Positions 12,212 through 12,308 of a stretch of DNA of 12,308 bases are shown here, one piece after another. The position numbers were made by a program, and so were the translations under genes. Under the pieces are notes generated by a model. It was not told the origin of the DNA. It saw only the letters and a list, made by a program, of their open reading frames with translations, and made no database searches. The stretch comes from Baffinella frigidus (taxonomy: Eukaryota > Cryptophyceae > Cryptomonadales > Baffinellaceae). The stretch's first letter is position 1; each line of letters starts with the position of its first letter. The stretch spans positions 832,086 through 844,393 of the forward strand of contig MU646365.1 in assembly GCA_026770585.1 (NCBI GenBank), given 5' to 3'.

Positions 12212-12308
12212 TTCGGGTTTGGGGTTTGGGGTTTGGGGTGTGGGGTTTGGGATTTGGGGTGTGGGGTGTGGGGTGTGGGGTTTGGGGTTTGGGGTTTGGG
12301 GTTTGGGG
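12212..12308. repeat. TTTGGGG/TGTGGGG-variant array
   Basis: Runs of TTTGGGG with an inner patch of TGTGGGG, to the end of the window. Belongs to the intron upstream of exon A and probably continues. Confidence 0.88.

Overview
The window is a chromosome end of a nuclear, GC-rich eukaryotic genome. It opens with about 13 copies of the plant/algal-type telomere repeat (CCCTAAA), oriented as expected for a left chromosome end. No bacterial operon, CRISPR array, tRNA or rRNA is visible. Telomere type, GC-rich codons, GT-AG introns with a few possible GC donors, and stacked repeats suggest a microalga or related protist (haptophyte, dinoflagellate and green alga are all possible). I cannot name the species.

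Layout. 1-690: telomere, degenerate telomere-like repeats and three copies of a short exon-like fragment. 980-1870: a cluster of about 120-bp palindromic elements with long terminal inverted repeats, a 19-20 bp tandem repeat and another telomere-like block. 2462-5348: two divergent protein genes whose start codons are only 57 bp apart. One is a WD40 beta-propeller protein on the minus strand. The other is a RING / SAP / TRAF-zinc-finger / MATH protein on the plus strand. The MATH domain of the second is completed by a small second exon behind a 64-bp intron made almost entirely of CCCTAAA repeats. 5439-6090: more palindromic elements. 6283-12308: the largest and least obvious feature, the 3' part of a minus-strand, many-exon gene for a glycoside hydrolase family 31 (alpha-glucosidase-like) protein. 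Its small exons are separated by introns filled with TTTAGGG-like repeats (CCCTAAA in the sense strand).

The GH31 exons fall in protein order from high to low coordinates. Ten non-redundant exons join in frame at GT...AG boundaries to give 263 residues that follow the C-terminal beta-sandwich of GH31 enzymes. The catalytic barrel would lie beyond 12308. Many of these exons are present in two to seven copies, some intact and others truncated, frameshifted or ending directly in telomere-like repeat. The likeliest explanation is that telomere repeats near a chromosome end have become introns and have driven exon duplication by unequal exchange. In both spliced genes the repeat lies in the same orientation relative to transcription.

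The genes do not form an obvious pathway. What they share is the subtelomeric setting and the telomere-repeat introns.
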